A stretch of 64,000 bases of DNA from JAICWP01 sp035252015. Lineage in GTDB: Bacteria > Acidobacteriota > Terriglobia > Terriglobales > Acidobacteriaceae. The stretch is taken from contig DATFDP010000033.1 in NCBI GenBank assembly GCA_035252015.1, forward strand, positions 1 through 64,000. The letters are read 5' to 3'. Every line of letters begins with the position of its first letter. Position 1 is the stretch's first letter. The notes beneath the pieces are model-generated. The model was not told the DNA's origin, did not search any database, and was given only the letters and a program-made list of their open reading frames with translations. This document shows positions 17,489-25,702 of the stretch, one piece after another. The translations under genes were made by a program, and so were the position numbers.

Positions 17489-17923
17489 CTAGGACACAAC
17501 CCGCGGCGCCGGGCTGTGATTTGCTGGTATGTGCTGCTCGAGTAGAAACCTCAATTCAGAGCTCAGATGCAACCGTTCGCTCTCCTGCTCCAGCAAAGCT
17601 TGAGGATCTCTGGCCGCCCGGAGCGCATAGCGCAGATACGACAGCCGAAACAGCCACAACGCGTGGTCCAGGTCCTGTTCGCTGCGAATCCAAAAGGTTA
17701 TCCATCCGGACTCAGGAACCCAGCGATGCTCGTCCGCAAGACCTCGCTCCAGGAGAACATCGTGAACTGCGCGCGTGAAAGGAATGTCAACAATGCCGCC
17801 CGTGTGCACATGGCCCATTTCCGCTGTGCCGAAGCGGAATTCGCGTCCGCCAAACCGGTGCGGGTGAGCCGAAATACGCGGCCACGTGCAGAGCTCGTCT
17901 TCGAGTTTTTTCGAGTAGTTCAC
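17489..17923 (-). CDS. DUF5519 (luciferase-domain-like) small protein
   Basis: 144 residues from a GTG start with AGAAGGA 5 nt upstream; the frame is open further but overlaps the upstream gene. Conserved-looking segments are PHRFGGREFRFG, MGHVHTGGIVDIPF and the C-terminal WITFWIRSEQDLDHALWLFRLSYLRYAL. These match my memory of the DUF5519 'luciferase domain' family; real enzymatic function is unknown. It lies 79 nt after the ICMT-like methyltransferase gene, on the same strand. Confidence 0.75.
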   Translation of the reverse strand: MNYSKKLEDELCTWPRISAHPHRFGGREFRFGTAEMGHVHTGGIVDIPFTRAVHDVLLERGLADEHRWVPESGWITFWIRSEQDLDHALWLFRLSYLRYALRAARDPQALLEQESERLHLSSELRFLLEQHIPANHSPAPRVVS

Positions 17924-18002
17924 GGCCGTCCTTCTGGCTTGCTGGTTTTGATGATTGAACGCAGGCTGGTGATTCAAATTGGTCGGTACGGAGTGTGCGC
18001 GG

Positions 18003-18749
18003 CTACGCCAGTCCCGGGAACCAGCGCCAGCGCACACGCTTCATGTAAGCGGCGTATTCGGGGTCCGCAGAGAGGAACGATTCTTCCATCAGCGTCTTAA
18101 TCACAAACATCAGGCAACCCATGGCAATGACCAGCGCATTGATGAACGAAAAACAGGACAGCCCCCAGCTGATGGCGCACAAGAAATAGCCGGAATAGAT
18201 CGGATGGCGCATGTAACGGTACATTCCGCTGGTTACAATCTTGCGCTGGGCGGGAACCAGGCCGATGTTTCGGCCCAGGCTGAGGCGGGCGAAAATGGCC
18301 ACCCAAATGCCGAATATGGCCAGGAAGTTGATAAGCGAAACAGGAGCGACGTGTACGCCGCCGCGCAGCAGCCCTGCGGTTAACAAGTTGTAGTAGGTAT
18401 TGATGGAAGCCACGAGCCAGAACCAGGGATTGGTAGAAACTCTGACCGGATTTCTGCGAACCAGCATGGTTAGAACGAACAATGCCGCCTGGACGAAGAA
18501 CAGGGCTCGCGGAATATCCATCAGGCCGGCCATGTAACAGTCATACGCCACCCAAAAAGCCGGGACAGAAACAGTGATTGCGATAATTTTGTCTACCCAG
18601 GGCCTGGACACGAAGGCGATAAAGCGGGCTGGAATAGTGAGAGGTTTGGGAAGGGGCAGCGTATCTTCATAGCCGGGAACCGTTGCGATCAAGGGGAGCG
18701 CGGATACTTTCTGCTTGGGCGCAATGGCTGTGCTGCTCATTGTTACCAT
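18003..18749 (-). CDS. Isoprenylcysteine carboxyl methyltransferase / phospholipid methyltransferase-like membrane protein
   Basis: 248 residues with about five hydrophobic segments. The conserved ICMT/PEMT C-terminal signature is present: LVPAQRKIVTSGMYRYMRHP, then IYSGYFL, followed by a C-terminal EE (MEESFLSADPEYAAYMKRVRW). Such enzymes methylate small or lipid substrates with SAM inside the membrane. The bacterial substrate is unknown. The DUF5519 gene is downstream on the same strand, probably in one transcript. Confidence 0.82.
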   Translation of the reverse strand: MVTMSSTAIAPKQKVSALPLIATVPGYEDTLPLPKPLTIPARFIAFVSRPWVDKIIAITVSVPAFWVAYDCYMAGLMDIPRALFFVQAALFVLTMLVRRNPVRVSTNPWFWLVASINTYYNLLTAGLLRGGVHVAPVSLINFLAIFGIWVAIFARLSLGRNIGLVPAQRKIVTSGMYRYMRHPIYSGYFLCAISWGLSCFSFINALVIAMGCLMFVIKTLMEESFLSADPEYAAYMKRVRWRWFPGLA

Positions 18750-19044
18750 TGTGTGGCATTACCAACTGTTTGTGAATGGCACTATCGGGTGATGCCTCAT
18801 AATATGTATACAGGATGCGACTTATTAAAAATCCTTAGGAAAGTCACAGAGGCGTGCTCGATCAGCATGAGGCGGGGCGGACGTTCTTTTCGAGTCCGCA
18901 AACCTGGAACCGCAGGATGACAGCAGACGATTAAATCCATATTGCACATCGACTGAGGCTAAAGGACCCGGGGTTCTACGCCACTTCATGGGCTGCTTGC
19001 CGCAAGCTGTGGCATAATGCAACAATCCATTCTGGGGAGGCGCC

Positions 19045-19269
19045 ATGCCGAATCACGCGGTTGCGCTCAGGGTGACACCTTGCCTCAGCATCGAATGCAA
19101 GTTCTGGCTGGACGACAACGGTTGGAACGGCAGTGCCGAGGCGGTGGCGGTTTTCATTCGGGCGGACAGCTTTGCCCAGGCGAAGGCCGATATGGAGCTG
19201 GCGCTGGGGAAGCACCTGGAGTCACTGCTGCGCGAGCACCCGGTGGCGAGTTCAGTGCGGGCAGCCTGA
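19045..19269 (+). CDS. Small conserved-looking hypothetical protein
   Basis: 74 residues with a good ribosome-binding site (GGGGAGG, 5 nt before ATG). Composition is ordinary soluble: a beta-like first half (CKFWLDDNGW, AEAVAVFIRADSF) and a helix (AQAKADMELALGKHLESLLRE). No function recognised. Confidence 0.6.
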   Translation: MPNHAVALRVTPCLSIECKFWLDDNGWNGSAEAVAVFIRADSFAQAKADMELALGKHLESLLREHPVASSVRAA

Positions 19270-19340
19270 AGCCCACCCGTTCGGCGGTTGCGCGGTTCCC
19301 CGCCCATTCGCCGGCGCCGCAATCGCAGCCCTTCGCGTTA

Positions 19341-19964
19341 TCAGGCGTCGCCTGCCGCCGCCACGTAAACACCCAAACTAATCATTGCCAAACCTGAGGC
19401 GACGCGCTGACGGCGAATCAGGCGCGTACTCTGTCGCAGCCTGCTGCCCAGCGCGCCCGCCAGGAATGCGACCGCAATATCCACCGACGTATTCAAGCCT
19501 ACCGAGATAACTCCCAGAGTGACGAACTGCGCGAACACGTGCCCGCGCTCGGGGTGAATAAACTGAGGGATAAAGGAGAGAAAAAAGAGCGCTGTCTTAG
19601 GGTTTAGAACTTCTGTGGCGATGCCCTGGCGGAAAGTTCCCTTGAGGGCCGAGCGTTGCGCCACTTTGAGACCGAAGTCTCGGGAGCGGATCATGCGAAT
19701 GCCGAGGTAAATCAGGTAGGCCGCGCCCGCGTACTTGACCACGGCAAAGGCCAGGGCGGAGGCGGCCAGTATGGCGGAGACGCCCAGGGCGGCGGCGAAG
19801 ACGTGAAACATGCCGCCCAACAGAGTTCCGCCAGCGGAGAGAAAGCCATCGCGGCGGCCACCAGCCAGAGTGCGGGTGAGCACGTAGAAGATGCCTGGGC
19901 CGGGAGTGATGGCCAACACTAGCGCCGCCGCCAGAAACAGTTCAAAACTGTGCATCTGCAGCAT
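19341..19964 (-). CDS. LysE/RhtB-family amino-acid exporter
   Basis: 207 residues with six hydrophobic helices. The family N-terminal signature ITPGPGIFYVLTRTLAGGRR is followed by GTLLGGMFHVFAAALG, and NPKTALFFLSFIPQFI marks the second half. Predicted inner-membrane efflux of amino acids or derivatives. Single gene convergent with the small ORF at 19045. Met4 (19955) is an alternative start. Confidence 0.9.
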   Translation of the reverse strand: MLQMHSFELFLAAALVLAITPGPGIFYVLTRTLAGGRRDGFLSAGGTLLGGMFHVFAAALGVSAILAASALAFAVVKYAGAAYLIYLGIRMIRSRDFGLKVAQRSALKGTFRQGIATEVLNPKTALFFLSFIPQFIHPERGHVFAQFVTLGVISVGLNTSVDIAVAFLAGALGSRLRQSTRLIRRQRVASGLAMISLGVYVAAAGDA

Positions 19965-20008
19965 CGAAAGTCTCGCAGCTGCAAATTATAGAACGGACAG
20001 GCGTCAGC

Positions 20009-20167
20009 TTAGCGGGCAAGGCTCCGGATCCCCCAGGCTGCGGCGAAGCCGAAGGCGATTAGAAGGCTCACGCCAACCACGCGTCCGCCCAGTGTGCTCT
20101 TGCTCCAGCCCTGGAGCACGGCTGCCAGTCAAACCACGAACAGGACAACGGCTGCACTGTCGATCAG
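20009..20167 (-). pseudogene. Remnant of a small hydrophobic protein with internal TGA
   Basis: Reading minus from a CTG at 20167 (AAGGAG just upstream) gives LIDSAAVVLFVV, then a TGA at 20131-20129. The frame continues as LAAVLQGWSKSTLGGRVVGV and LLIAFGFAAAWGIRSLAR to a TAA. The same frame stays protein-like on both sides of the stop, so a decayed single-helix membrane protein is likely. Recoding or a short internal start are alternatives. Confidence 0.45.
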
Positions 20168-20521
20168 CGGCGATTCTCCTTCCGCCAATCGTTAGCAGCA
20201 GCTTGGGGCCCGGGACCTGCCAGGAAAAGTCCAGAGGTCACAGAAGATGGTGACACCAGCTCTGGGTCCATTTTCTGCTACTGCCGAGACGCAGAAAGGC
20301 GGAGATGACCCATATTTTCACATCGCGGTCTCGGCGTGCTCGGCGGTGAGATTTTCTGTTGACCAGGAGGTGACATCTGCGGCTCGAGATGACGTTGGTA
20401 ATCTCGACGGCTTACTGCCCGCTGAGAATACTGGCTTGGCGTCCCAAATTTGGACATTTGTCCCAGGTTTGGACGACCCAGGCGAATCCTCAGTTTCGCC
20501 GTTCCACACTAGGAAACAGCC
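20168..20521. other. Intergenic region upstream of the secreted chaperone/usher-like cluster
   Basis: About 350 bp without a credible gene. The proximal part holds two tandem GTCC-N7-GGAC elements at 20441-20474 (listed separately). The rest shows nothing I can assign. Confidence 0.5.
20441..20474. promoter_or_regulatory. Tandem palindromic elements upstream of secreted-protein operon
   Basis: GTCCCAAATTTGGAC and GTCCCAGGTTTGGAC are two 15-bp dyads (13 of 15 identical) repeated with a 19-bp period, starting about 80 bp before the ATG. Likely a regulator-binding array. I found no convincing sigma54 -24/-12 element next to it. Confidence 0.5.
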
Positions 20522-21106
20522 ATGAAGGGACATTTGCAGAGCTTTGTCTTTTTTTCGGCGGTTGCGATTGCAGTTTTGATGTCGGCGGGCATTGCCACAG
20601 CGGCCCCGGGCAACTCCAACATCGCCACAGTCGCCCTCAACGCCACGCTGAACGAGTCGCTCACCGTGACCGTAACTTCGGGTACCAGCATCAATTTCAC
20701 GCTGGCGCCGAACACCGCCGCCAACAACGGCAGCGGCACCTCAACCGTTGTTACTTCCTGGTCGCTGAAGCCGGGCAGGAACAACATCTCAATCTGGGCC
20801 TATTTCACCAGCGCCGCAGCCGCCCTGAATCCGGTGACCGCCGGCAACACCGTCACCATTCCTTCCTCGGCCGTCAAGATCCAGGTGAACGGCGCCGGGG
20901 CATTCAATCCTTGCACCAGCGTGAGCCCGTTCAACGCAGCTGCCTCTGGCCTGCAGATCGGGACCACCAGCATCACCGGCAACAGCAACGTTAACGGTAC
21001 GCGAACGGACACCCTTGCTTACCAGATTGACACTACTGTAGTGCCGCAACTTCCCGCGGACAGTTACACCGGAGTGCTCAATATCCAGGCGCAGACGACG
21101 CCGTAG
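20522..21106 (+). CDS. Exported beta-rich protein, candidate pilin/spore-coat-U-like subunit
   Basis: 194 residues with a clear signal peptide (cleavage near AGIATA-APG) and the ribosome-binding site AGGAAACAG. The mature part is Thr/Asn/Ala-rich and beta-like, with a C-terminal strand ADSYTGVLNIQAQTTP recalling the G..Y...v.i end of spore coat protein U and chaperone-usher pilins. It has a single Cys, so there is no intramolecular disulfide. It is followed 33 nt later by the chaperone-like gene and then by an outer-membrane-like gene. Function by analogy only. Confidence 0.7.
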   Translation: MKGHLQSFVFFSAVAIAVLMSAGIATAAPGNSNIATVALNATLNESLTVTVTSGTSINFTLAPNTAANNGSGTSTVVTSWSLKPGRNNISIWAYFTSAAAALNPVTAGNTVTIPSSAVKIQVNGAGAFNPCTSVSPFNAAASGLQIGTTSITGNSNVNGTRTDTLAYQIDTTVVPQLPADSYTGVLNIQAQTTP

Positions 21107-21139
21107 TTTACCAACCAGGCACAAGTGGGCAGGCGATAC

Positions 21140-21892
21140 ATGACTCTCAGGGCGAGGGCAGGGAACCGGAGTACGGCAGAGCGGAGCTTGTTGGCTACGT
21201 TCTGCCTGACTTTTGTTTTTAGCGCGGTCGTGCAGGCGCAGACGGTGCGCCCCCTGATTGACGAGAACGTGGTCAAGGCCGCGGGCCGGAGGGCCAGCGG
21301 CAAAATCGAATACTACAACGATTCGCTGCAGCCACTGAACGTCACGCTGGAAGGGAAAAGCTTTACCGTTTCGTCTACCGGCGCAATTTCTTATCGGCCC
21401 CTGGATGGCGACATCCACCTGAACCTTTCCGAGATGTCGTTCCGCATCCCGCCGCGGCAGAGCCATTTCGTTTTCTACCAGGCTTGGTCCGACAAACTGC
21501 CCGCATGGTGTGTGCTCTACGCGGCCTTTTCCGGATTTCGCGAGCGCACGCCGGAAGGCTTCATGATCCAGGTGCAGCTGCCGCACACCATTTATCTGCT
21601 GCCCAAGCAGCGGCTGCAGAAAGCGGAGCTGAGCATTGTGCGCGCCCAATACCTGCCGCAGGCGAAGAAGGTTGTGGTTCGCGTGGCCAACTCCGGCGAT
21701 GCCTTCGGGCGGGTGCTGGAGACAGACGTGCAAGGCCGCAAGACCAGGGCCTCGCAAGGCGGCTTCCCACTTTTTCCCAACAGTGAACGCCAGGTGGAAA
21801 TACCGTGGCAGGCGGCCACCGTACCCAGCAAAGTCGTGCTGCATTTCGATCGTTTCACAATGGAAACGGAGGTTCAGGGCGCCACCCCGTGA
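21140..21892 (+). CDS. Exported pilus-chaperone-like protein
   Basis: 250 residues from the ATG at 21140 (AGG 6 nt upstream; a GTG at 21125 is possible). A signal peptide (about 15-35, ending VVQAQ) precedes two beta-rich halves. The segments MSFRIPPRQSHFVFYQAW and MIQVQLPHTIYLLPKQRL resemble the R.P....fr and G1-strand regions of periplasmic PapD-type chaperones, and the second half is Ig-like. It lies between the candidate subunit and the outer-membrane gene, the usual chaperone-usher order. Assignment is inferred from fold appearance and context. Confidence 0.55.
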   Translation: MTLRARAGNRSTAERSLLATFCLTFVFSAVVQAQTVRPLIDENVVKAAGRRASGKIEYYNDSLQPLNVTLEGKSFTVSSTGAISYRPLDGDIHLNLSEMSFRIPPRQSHFVFYQAWSDKLPAWCVLYAAFSGFRERTPEGFMIQVQLPHTIYLLPKQRLQKAELSIVRAQYLPQAKKVVVRVANSGDAFGRVLETDVQGRKTRASQGGFPLFPNSERQVEIPWQAATVPSKVVLHFDRFTMETEVQGATP

Positions 21893-21907
21893 TGCCGACG
21901 GCTGAAA

Positions 21908-23554
21908 ATGTGCAAGCTCCCCACTTCGCTCGCCCTGGCAGCCGCCACCTGGCTGTTGTGGCTGGCTTGTGTGTCGTCATGCCGGGCGCAGCTCATCACG
22001 GTCGGCGGGGGCTCCTCTGACCTCTACGACGCCAATGGGGCCTCTCTTCAGGTGCAAAGCGGCAATTATCAGGGATACGTAGGAGGGGGCGAACTGGGAG
22101 GAGACTTCCTGCTGGGCACTCGGGCCTCCGCCAAATTGCATTCGGGAATTGTGAGTCTCGGTGATGAGCCCATCACGCTGGACCTGCCCACCGATATTTT
22201 CAGCAGCAATCAGTTTCTGCTGGCCCGTGGCGCCTCCTTCAGCACGCACCGTGGGAGCTATGACCTGATGGCCTTCGGCGGAGCCACCGCCGTGGGAGGA
22301 GGCACGCCCTTTTTTCAGGCCGCCACAGCCGATACGCCGGCCGGCATGCTCTTTGTGGATAAAGCGATTTCCCATCACCTCCATTTCTACTCTCGCGAAG
22401 TATTTTCCGAGCAGCAGACCGCGATTAACGGCTTCAGCATTCAGCCCCATTCTGGAGTCACTCTGGGCGCTGCCGGGGGAGTTGGCTCCAATCAGGGCTA
22501 CGGCGCCGGTAGCCTGGAAGTGAAGTTGAACTGGCTTGAGCTGAAGGCCGCGTATATCGGGGCGGGCGACCGCTTCCGGCGCGTGACCGTGCCCCAGCCC
22601 ATCAACTCGGAGTACACAGGTGGGAATATTCTGGCCACCATGAAGCCGCGCAGCGGCATGGTGTTTGTCGCCGGGCACCAGAACCTGTTGCAGCCTCAAT
22701 TCAACGCCAGTCTGCCCTTTGTGCGCGCCACGGTGGACCAGTTGCAGGGAGGATTCGACTTCCGGCAGTTCCGCTGGGGTGGCGGCCTGTTCGAATCGTT
22801 GCTGCAGGGAAAAAAAACCACCGGTGAAGCTTTGTGGGCGGACCGCCCAGTTACCCACTGGCTGGATACCGGCATCAACTACTTTCGCAGCCGCTCCCAG
22901 ACCGACCGGCAACTTTCCAGCATGATTTCCGGCATCCTGCGCGAGACTGTTTCGCCCCGGCTCAGCCTGCTGCAGATCATCGGCTCGTCCCAGGGGCAAA
23001 CAACGGTTTCCTTCGGCGGAAATTATTTTTCCAATCACTTTACGGTGGGAGTGGACTACCAGACGGTGTATGTACCCTTCCTGATCCAGCCCTTCAAGCA
23101 GGGAATTGCCGTTACGCTGCAGTTGCGGCCACTCGGCGGCATTGAGCTCGACGGCCAGAGTTTTCTCGGACCAGACGGCAAAACCAAGTACTCGGTGGCC
23201 GGCAGCAGCATGCTCTACGGCGCCTCGCGCTTTCTCGGCGTGAACGGCTCCAGCGGTTTCCGGCTGCCCCGCTATGTGATCCGCGGCCGGGTGGTGGATG
23301 AACAGGGTAACGCCATTGCAGGCGCGGCTGTGCGCGTGGATGGCGAAGTGCTGTTGACCAACGCCGCAGGCCAGTTCCTGGTGCGCAAAAGGCGGTCGGG
23401 GAGTTACCCCATGCAGGTTTCCTTCGCTGATTTTGTAAATCCGCTGCCGTACGAGGCCGTTTCGTGTCCTTCGAGCATAACCGCAATGCGCGAGGAAGTG
23501 GCGAGCGAGGTGTTGATTACGTTACGCCGGGCCGGAGCGGTTAAACCCAAGTAG
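21908..23554 (+). CDS. Exported outer-membrane beta-barrel-like protein with C-terminal CarboxypepD-reg-like domain
   Basis: 548 residues with a signal peptide (about 5-28, SCRAQ). The body is a run of amphipathic beta segments with frequent aromatic/Gly turns, as expected for an outer-membrane barrel. About residues 458-520 (VIRGRVVDEQGNAIAGAAVR ... LLTNAAGQFLVRKRRSGSY) form a carboxypeptidase-regulatory-like Ig domain, similar in position to the C-terminal plug or Ig domains of fimbrial ushers. It is much shorter than a classical usher (about 800 residues). It begins 15 nt after the chaperone-like gene. Confidence 0.65.
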   Translation: MCKLPTSLALAAATWLLWLACVSSCRAQLITVGGGSSDLYDANGASLQVQSGNYQGYVGGGELGGDFLLGTRASAKLHSGIVSLGDEPITLDLPTDIFSSNQFLLARGASFSTHRGSYDLMAFGGATAVGGGTPFFQAATADTPAGMLFVDKAISHHLHFYSREVFSEQQTAINGFSIQPHSGVTLGAAGGVGSNQGYGAGSLEVKLNWLELKAAYIGAGDRFRRVTVPQPINSEYTGGNILATMKPRSGMVFVAGHQNLLQPQFNASLPFVRATVDQLQGGFDFRQFRWGGGLFESLLQGKKTTGEALWADRPVTHWLDTGINYFRSRSQTDRQLSSMISGILRETVSPRLSLLQIIGSSQGQTTVSFGGNYFSNHFTVGVDYQTVYVPFLIQPFKQGIAVTLQLRPLGGIELDGQSFLGPDGKTKYSVAGSSMLYGASRFLGVNGSSGFRLPRYVIRGRVVDEQGNAIAGAAVRVDGEVLLTNAAGQFLVRKRRSGSYPMQVSFADFVNPLPYEAVSCPSSITAMREEVASEVLITLRRAGAVKPK

Positions 23555-23592
23555 CAGATATTCATGAGAAAAGCCTGCATCGCTTGCGGCTT

Positions 23593-24153
23593 CTAGTAGC
23601 CGAGCTCGCGCATCGTCAGGGCGATGCGGAAATTGCGTATCTCACCTGAAGGAAGATTTTCAATAACGATTTCCAATGTGGAATGCAGCGGCTGGTTGAG
23701 AGCGAAGAACTTGTCGCCGCGATTCTTGGCCATCCCCATTGCCAGAGTTGCTGCGCCGCGCATGGGCATGCGCCGCGCCATAATCTCCGGACTCTCTAAA
23801 TAGATGGTCGCCTGAGAAGTAGCGCCTTCTGCCAGTGCCCGCACCAAAAAACTGCGCGTGTTCGCTGCCAGAGAAACTGGGATGCGCACCACGGCCGCGC
23901 CACCTTCGCCGCGGAGCTGGCCGTGGATCAGCAAACGTCCATCTCTTCCGCTCTGCACTTGCACCGTGCCGCTGGCGCCGGCCACGCTGGCCGGAACCGC
24001 CTGAAAGGAGAAGGTCGGCGGCATGGTGGCAACCATCATGACTTGCGCCGGAGCAGAATTCTTAGCCGCATGTGCGGGAACAGCGGAGACAAACGCCGCC
24101 GCCAGCACACTCGCCACACGGCGCACAGAGCCGAATTGTGTAGACCACGTCAC
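23593..24153 (-). CDS. Exported beta-rich hypothetical protein next to chaperone/usher-like cluster
   Basis: 186 residues with a signal peptide (about 10-30, VPAHA-AKN). The mature part is beta-like with repeated short hydrophobic strands (GTVQVQSGRDGRLLIHG, STLEIVIENLPSGEIRNF). It is convergent with the barrel gene (38 nt between stops). I cannot name a family. It may be an additional secreted subunit or partner of the neighbouring system, but the opposite strand weakens that. Confidence 0.6.
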   Translation of the reverse strand: MTWSTQFGSVRRVASVLAAAFVSAVPAHAAKNSAPAQVMMVATMPPTFSFQAVPASVAGASGTVQVQSGRDGRLLIHGQLRGEGGAAVVRIPVSLAANTRSFLVRALAEGATSQATIYLESPEIMARRMPMRGAATLAMGMAKNRGDKFFALNQPLHSTLEIVIENLPSGEIRNFRIALTMRELGY

Positions 24154-24327
24154 AACCTCGACCAGAGCAGGATCTCAGCCAACGCCGAAATTGTCTGTGA
24201 TCTGCCGCAACCCATTTCACTCCTATAACTTAGGATGCTCTCGCGGAGAGATTGCCAGGACACGCCCGGTCCGGGGTGTTCACGATTTGCACATTAAATC
24301 CAAGTTCGTGAACCGCCATGTCTGGGT

Positions 24328-24371
24328 CTGTAACCAATTTTTAACCTGATGTTTACACGTTCGTAATCTGC
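24328..24371 (+). promoter_or_regulatory. Pho-box array upstream of pstS
   Basis: Four half-sites at exact 11-bp steps: CTGTAAC (24328), TTTTAAC (24339), TGTTTAC (24350) and TCGTAAT (24361). This is the PhoB-type direct-repeat layout (CTGTAAC + 4 nt). It ends about 90 bp before the pstS ATG. Confidence 0.8.
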
Positions 24372-24461
24372 CGTCTCTACATTGCAGTCAGACACCCGTA
24401 AATGTTGTTGCATCTACGGTTTCGGGCTGGGCCGGGTGGAGAACTTGAGGAGAACTGAAGA

Positions 24462-25532
24462 ATGAAACGGCAATCACGTCTGTTCTGGAGTGTGCTCGCT
24501 GCGTTCGCCTTTTTCGCCGCCGGTTGCACATCGAAGTCGGGCCAGGGTGCCAGCGAAACGATCAGCCTGGTGGGAGCGGGCAGCACCTTTATCAACCCCA
24601 TCATGACCCGCTGGACAGCCAACTTTCAACAGGTTCATCCCAGCGTGCAAATCAATTATCAATCCATCGGCAGCGGCGCCGGCATTCAGCAGGTGAAGGC
24701 GGGCACGGTAGATTTCGGCGCCAGCGACGTGGCCTTGAACGACGAAAAGTTGAAGTCCATGCCACCGGTCATTCAGGTCCCGGAAAGCGCGGGCCCGGTG
24801 TGCATCACTTATAACTTACCCGATCTCAAAGAACCGCTAAAACTGACTGCAGCGACGCTCTCCGGCATCTATCTGGGCACGGTCAAGAACTGGCACGATC
24901 CCGCCATCGTTAAAGCAAATCCCGGAGTGAAGCTGCCCAACACAGCCATCGCGGTCGTGCATCGCTCTGACGGCAGCGGCACTACCGGAATTTTCACCAC
25001 CTACTTGGCCGCTGTGAACCCGGATTGGGCTAAGAAGGTGGGCGCGAGCATCTCTGTGAACTGGCCCGTAGGCCTCGGCGGCAAGGGCAGTGAAGGCGTC
25101 ACCGGAGTGGTGAAGCAGACGCCGGGCGCAGTCGGCTATGTAGAACTGTCCTATGCCACGCAGAACCACCTTCCGGTGGCGCTGGTGGAAAATAAAGCAG
25201 GCAAGTTTGTGGCTCCGAGCGCCGCCGGCGCCACCGCCGCCATCGCTGCTTTCCAGACGGAGCTCGGGCAGGACGTGCGCCAGCCCATTGTAGACCCCCC
25301 GGCTTCGGCAGCCGCTGCCTATCCCATCAGCGGCCTTACTTTCCTGATCATTCCTAAAGATGGCGCTGATCGTGCCAAGCGGCAGCAGCTGAAGGATTTT
25401 GTGCAGTACATCCTGACCGATGGGCAGCAGCTTTCGCAGGGGTTAGACTATTCTCCTCTTCCTTCTTCGCTTTCTTCCCTGGACCAGAACCTGCTTTCGC
25501 AAATGACTGCCGCCGGCGCCCCGCTCAAATAA
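24462..25532 (+). CDS. pstS: Phosphate ABC transporter substrate-binding lipoprotein PstS
   Basis: 356 residues with the ribosome-binding site GAGGAGAA. The signal peptide ends in lipobox FAAGC (Cys about 24), so it is a lipoprotein. PstS motifs are GAGSTFINPIMTRW near 38-51, YQSIGSGAGIQQ near 66-77, VDFGASDVAL and HRSDGSGTT near 168, which together bind phosphate. It delivers phosphate to PstCAB. A Pho-box array lies upstream and a rho-independent terminator overlaps its stop codon, so pstS can be expressed above the rest of the operon. Confidence 0.97.
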   Translation: MKRQSRLFWSVLAAFAFFAAGCTSKSGQGASETISLVGAGSTFINPIMTRWTANFQQVHPSVQINYQSIGSGAGIQQVKAGTVDFGASDVALNDEKLKSMPPVIQVPESAGPVCITYNLPDLKEPLKLTAATLSGIYLGTVKNWHDPAIVKANPGVKLPNTAIAVVHRSDGSGTTGIFTTYLAAVNPDWAKKVGASISVNWPVGLGGKGSEGVTGVVKQTPGAVGYVELSYATQNHLPVALVENKAGKFVAPSAAGATAAIAAFQTELGQDVRQPIVDPPASAAAAYPISGLTFLIIPKDGADRAKRQQLKDFVQYILTDGQQLSQGLDYSPLPSSLSSLDQNLLSQMTAAGAPLK

Positions 25533-25546
25533 GGCGCCGGTTTTTT
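25513..25546 (+). terminator. Rho-independent terminator overlapping pstS stop codon
   Basis: Perfect 8-bp stem CCGGCGCC (25513-25520) / GGCGCCGG (25533-25540) followed by TTTTTT. The TAA stop lies in the loop and first stem base region. Probably attenuates readthrough into the porin gene. Confidence 0.85.
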
Positions 25547-25555
25547 GCTTACCAC

Positions 25556-25599
25556 CTGTAATCAAATATTCACAGACCTGTAATACAGCTGTAACTCTA
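25556..25599 (+). promoter_or_regulatory. Pho-box array upstream of porin gene
   Basis: CTGTAAT (25556), a degenerate TATTCAC (25567), CTGTAAT (25578) and CTGTAAC (25589), all at 11-bp steps. It begins 10 bp after the pstS terminator and lies about 105 bp upstream of the porin ATG. Confidence 0.82.
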
Positions 25600-25702
25600 C
25601 AAAATTAGAACTGTCGACGAGGTTTTCGGTTGGCAAGAAGTTCGACCAGCGTGCATTCCGTTAGAGATGTAACTGCATTGCACAGGAGAGCGAAAACACA
25701 AT

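Noticed and set aside
17344..17778. 144-codon plus ORF starting in tRNA-Lys
   Set aside because: Begins inside the tRNA and runs opposite the DUF5519 gene; low-quality text.
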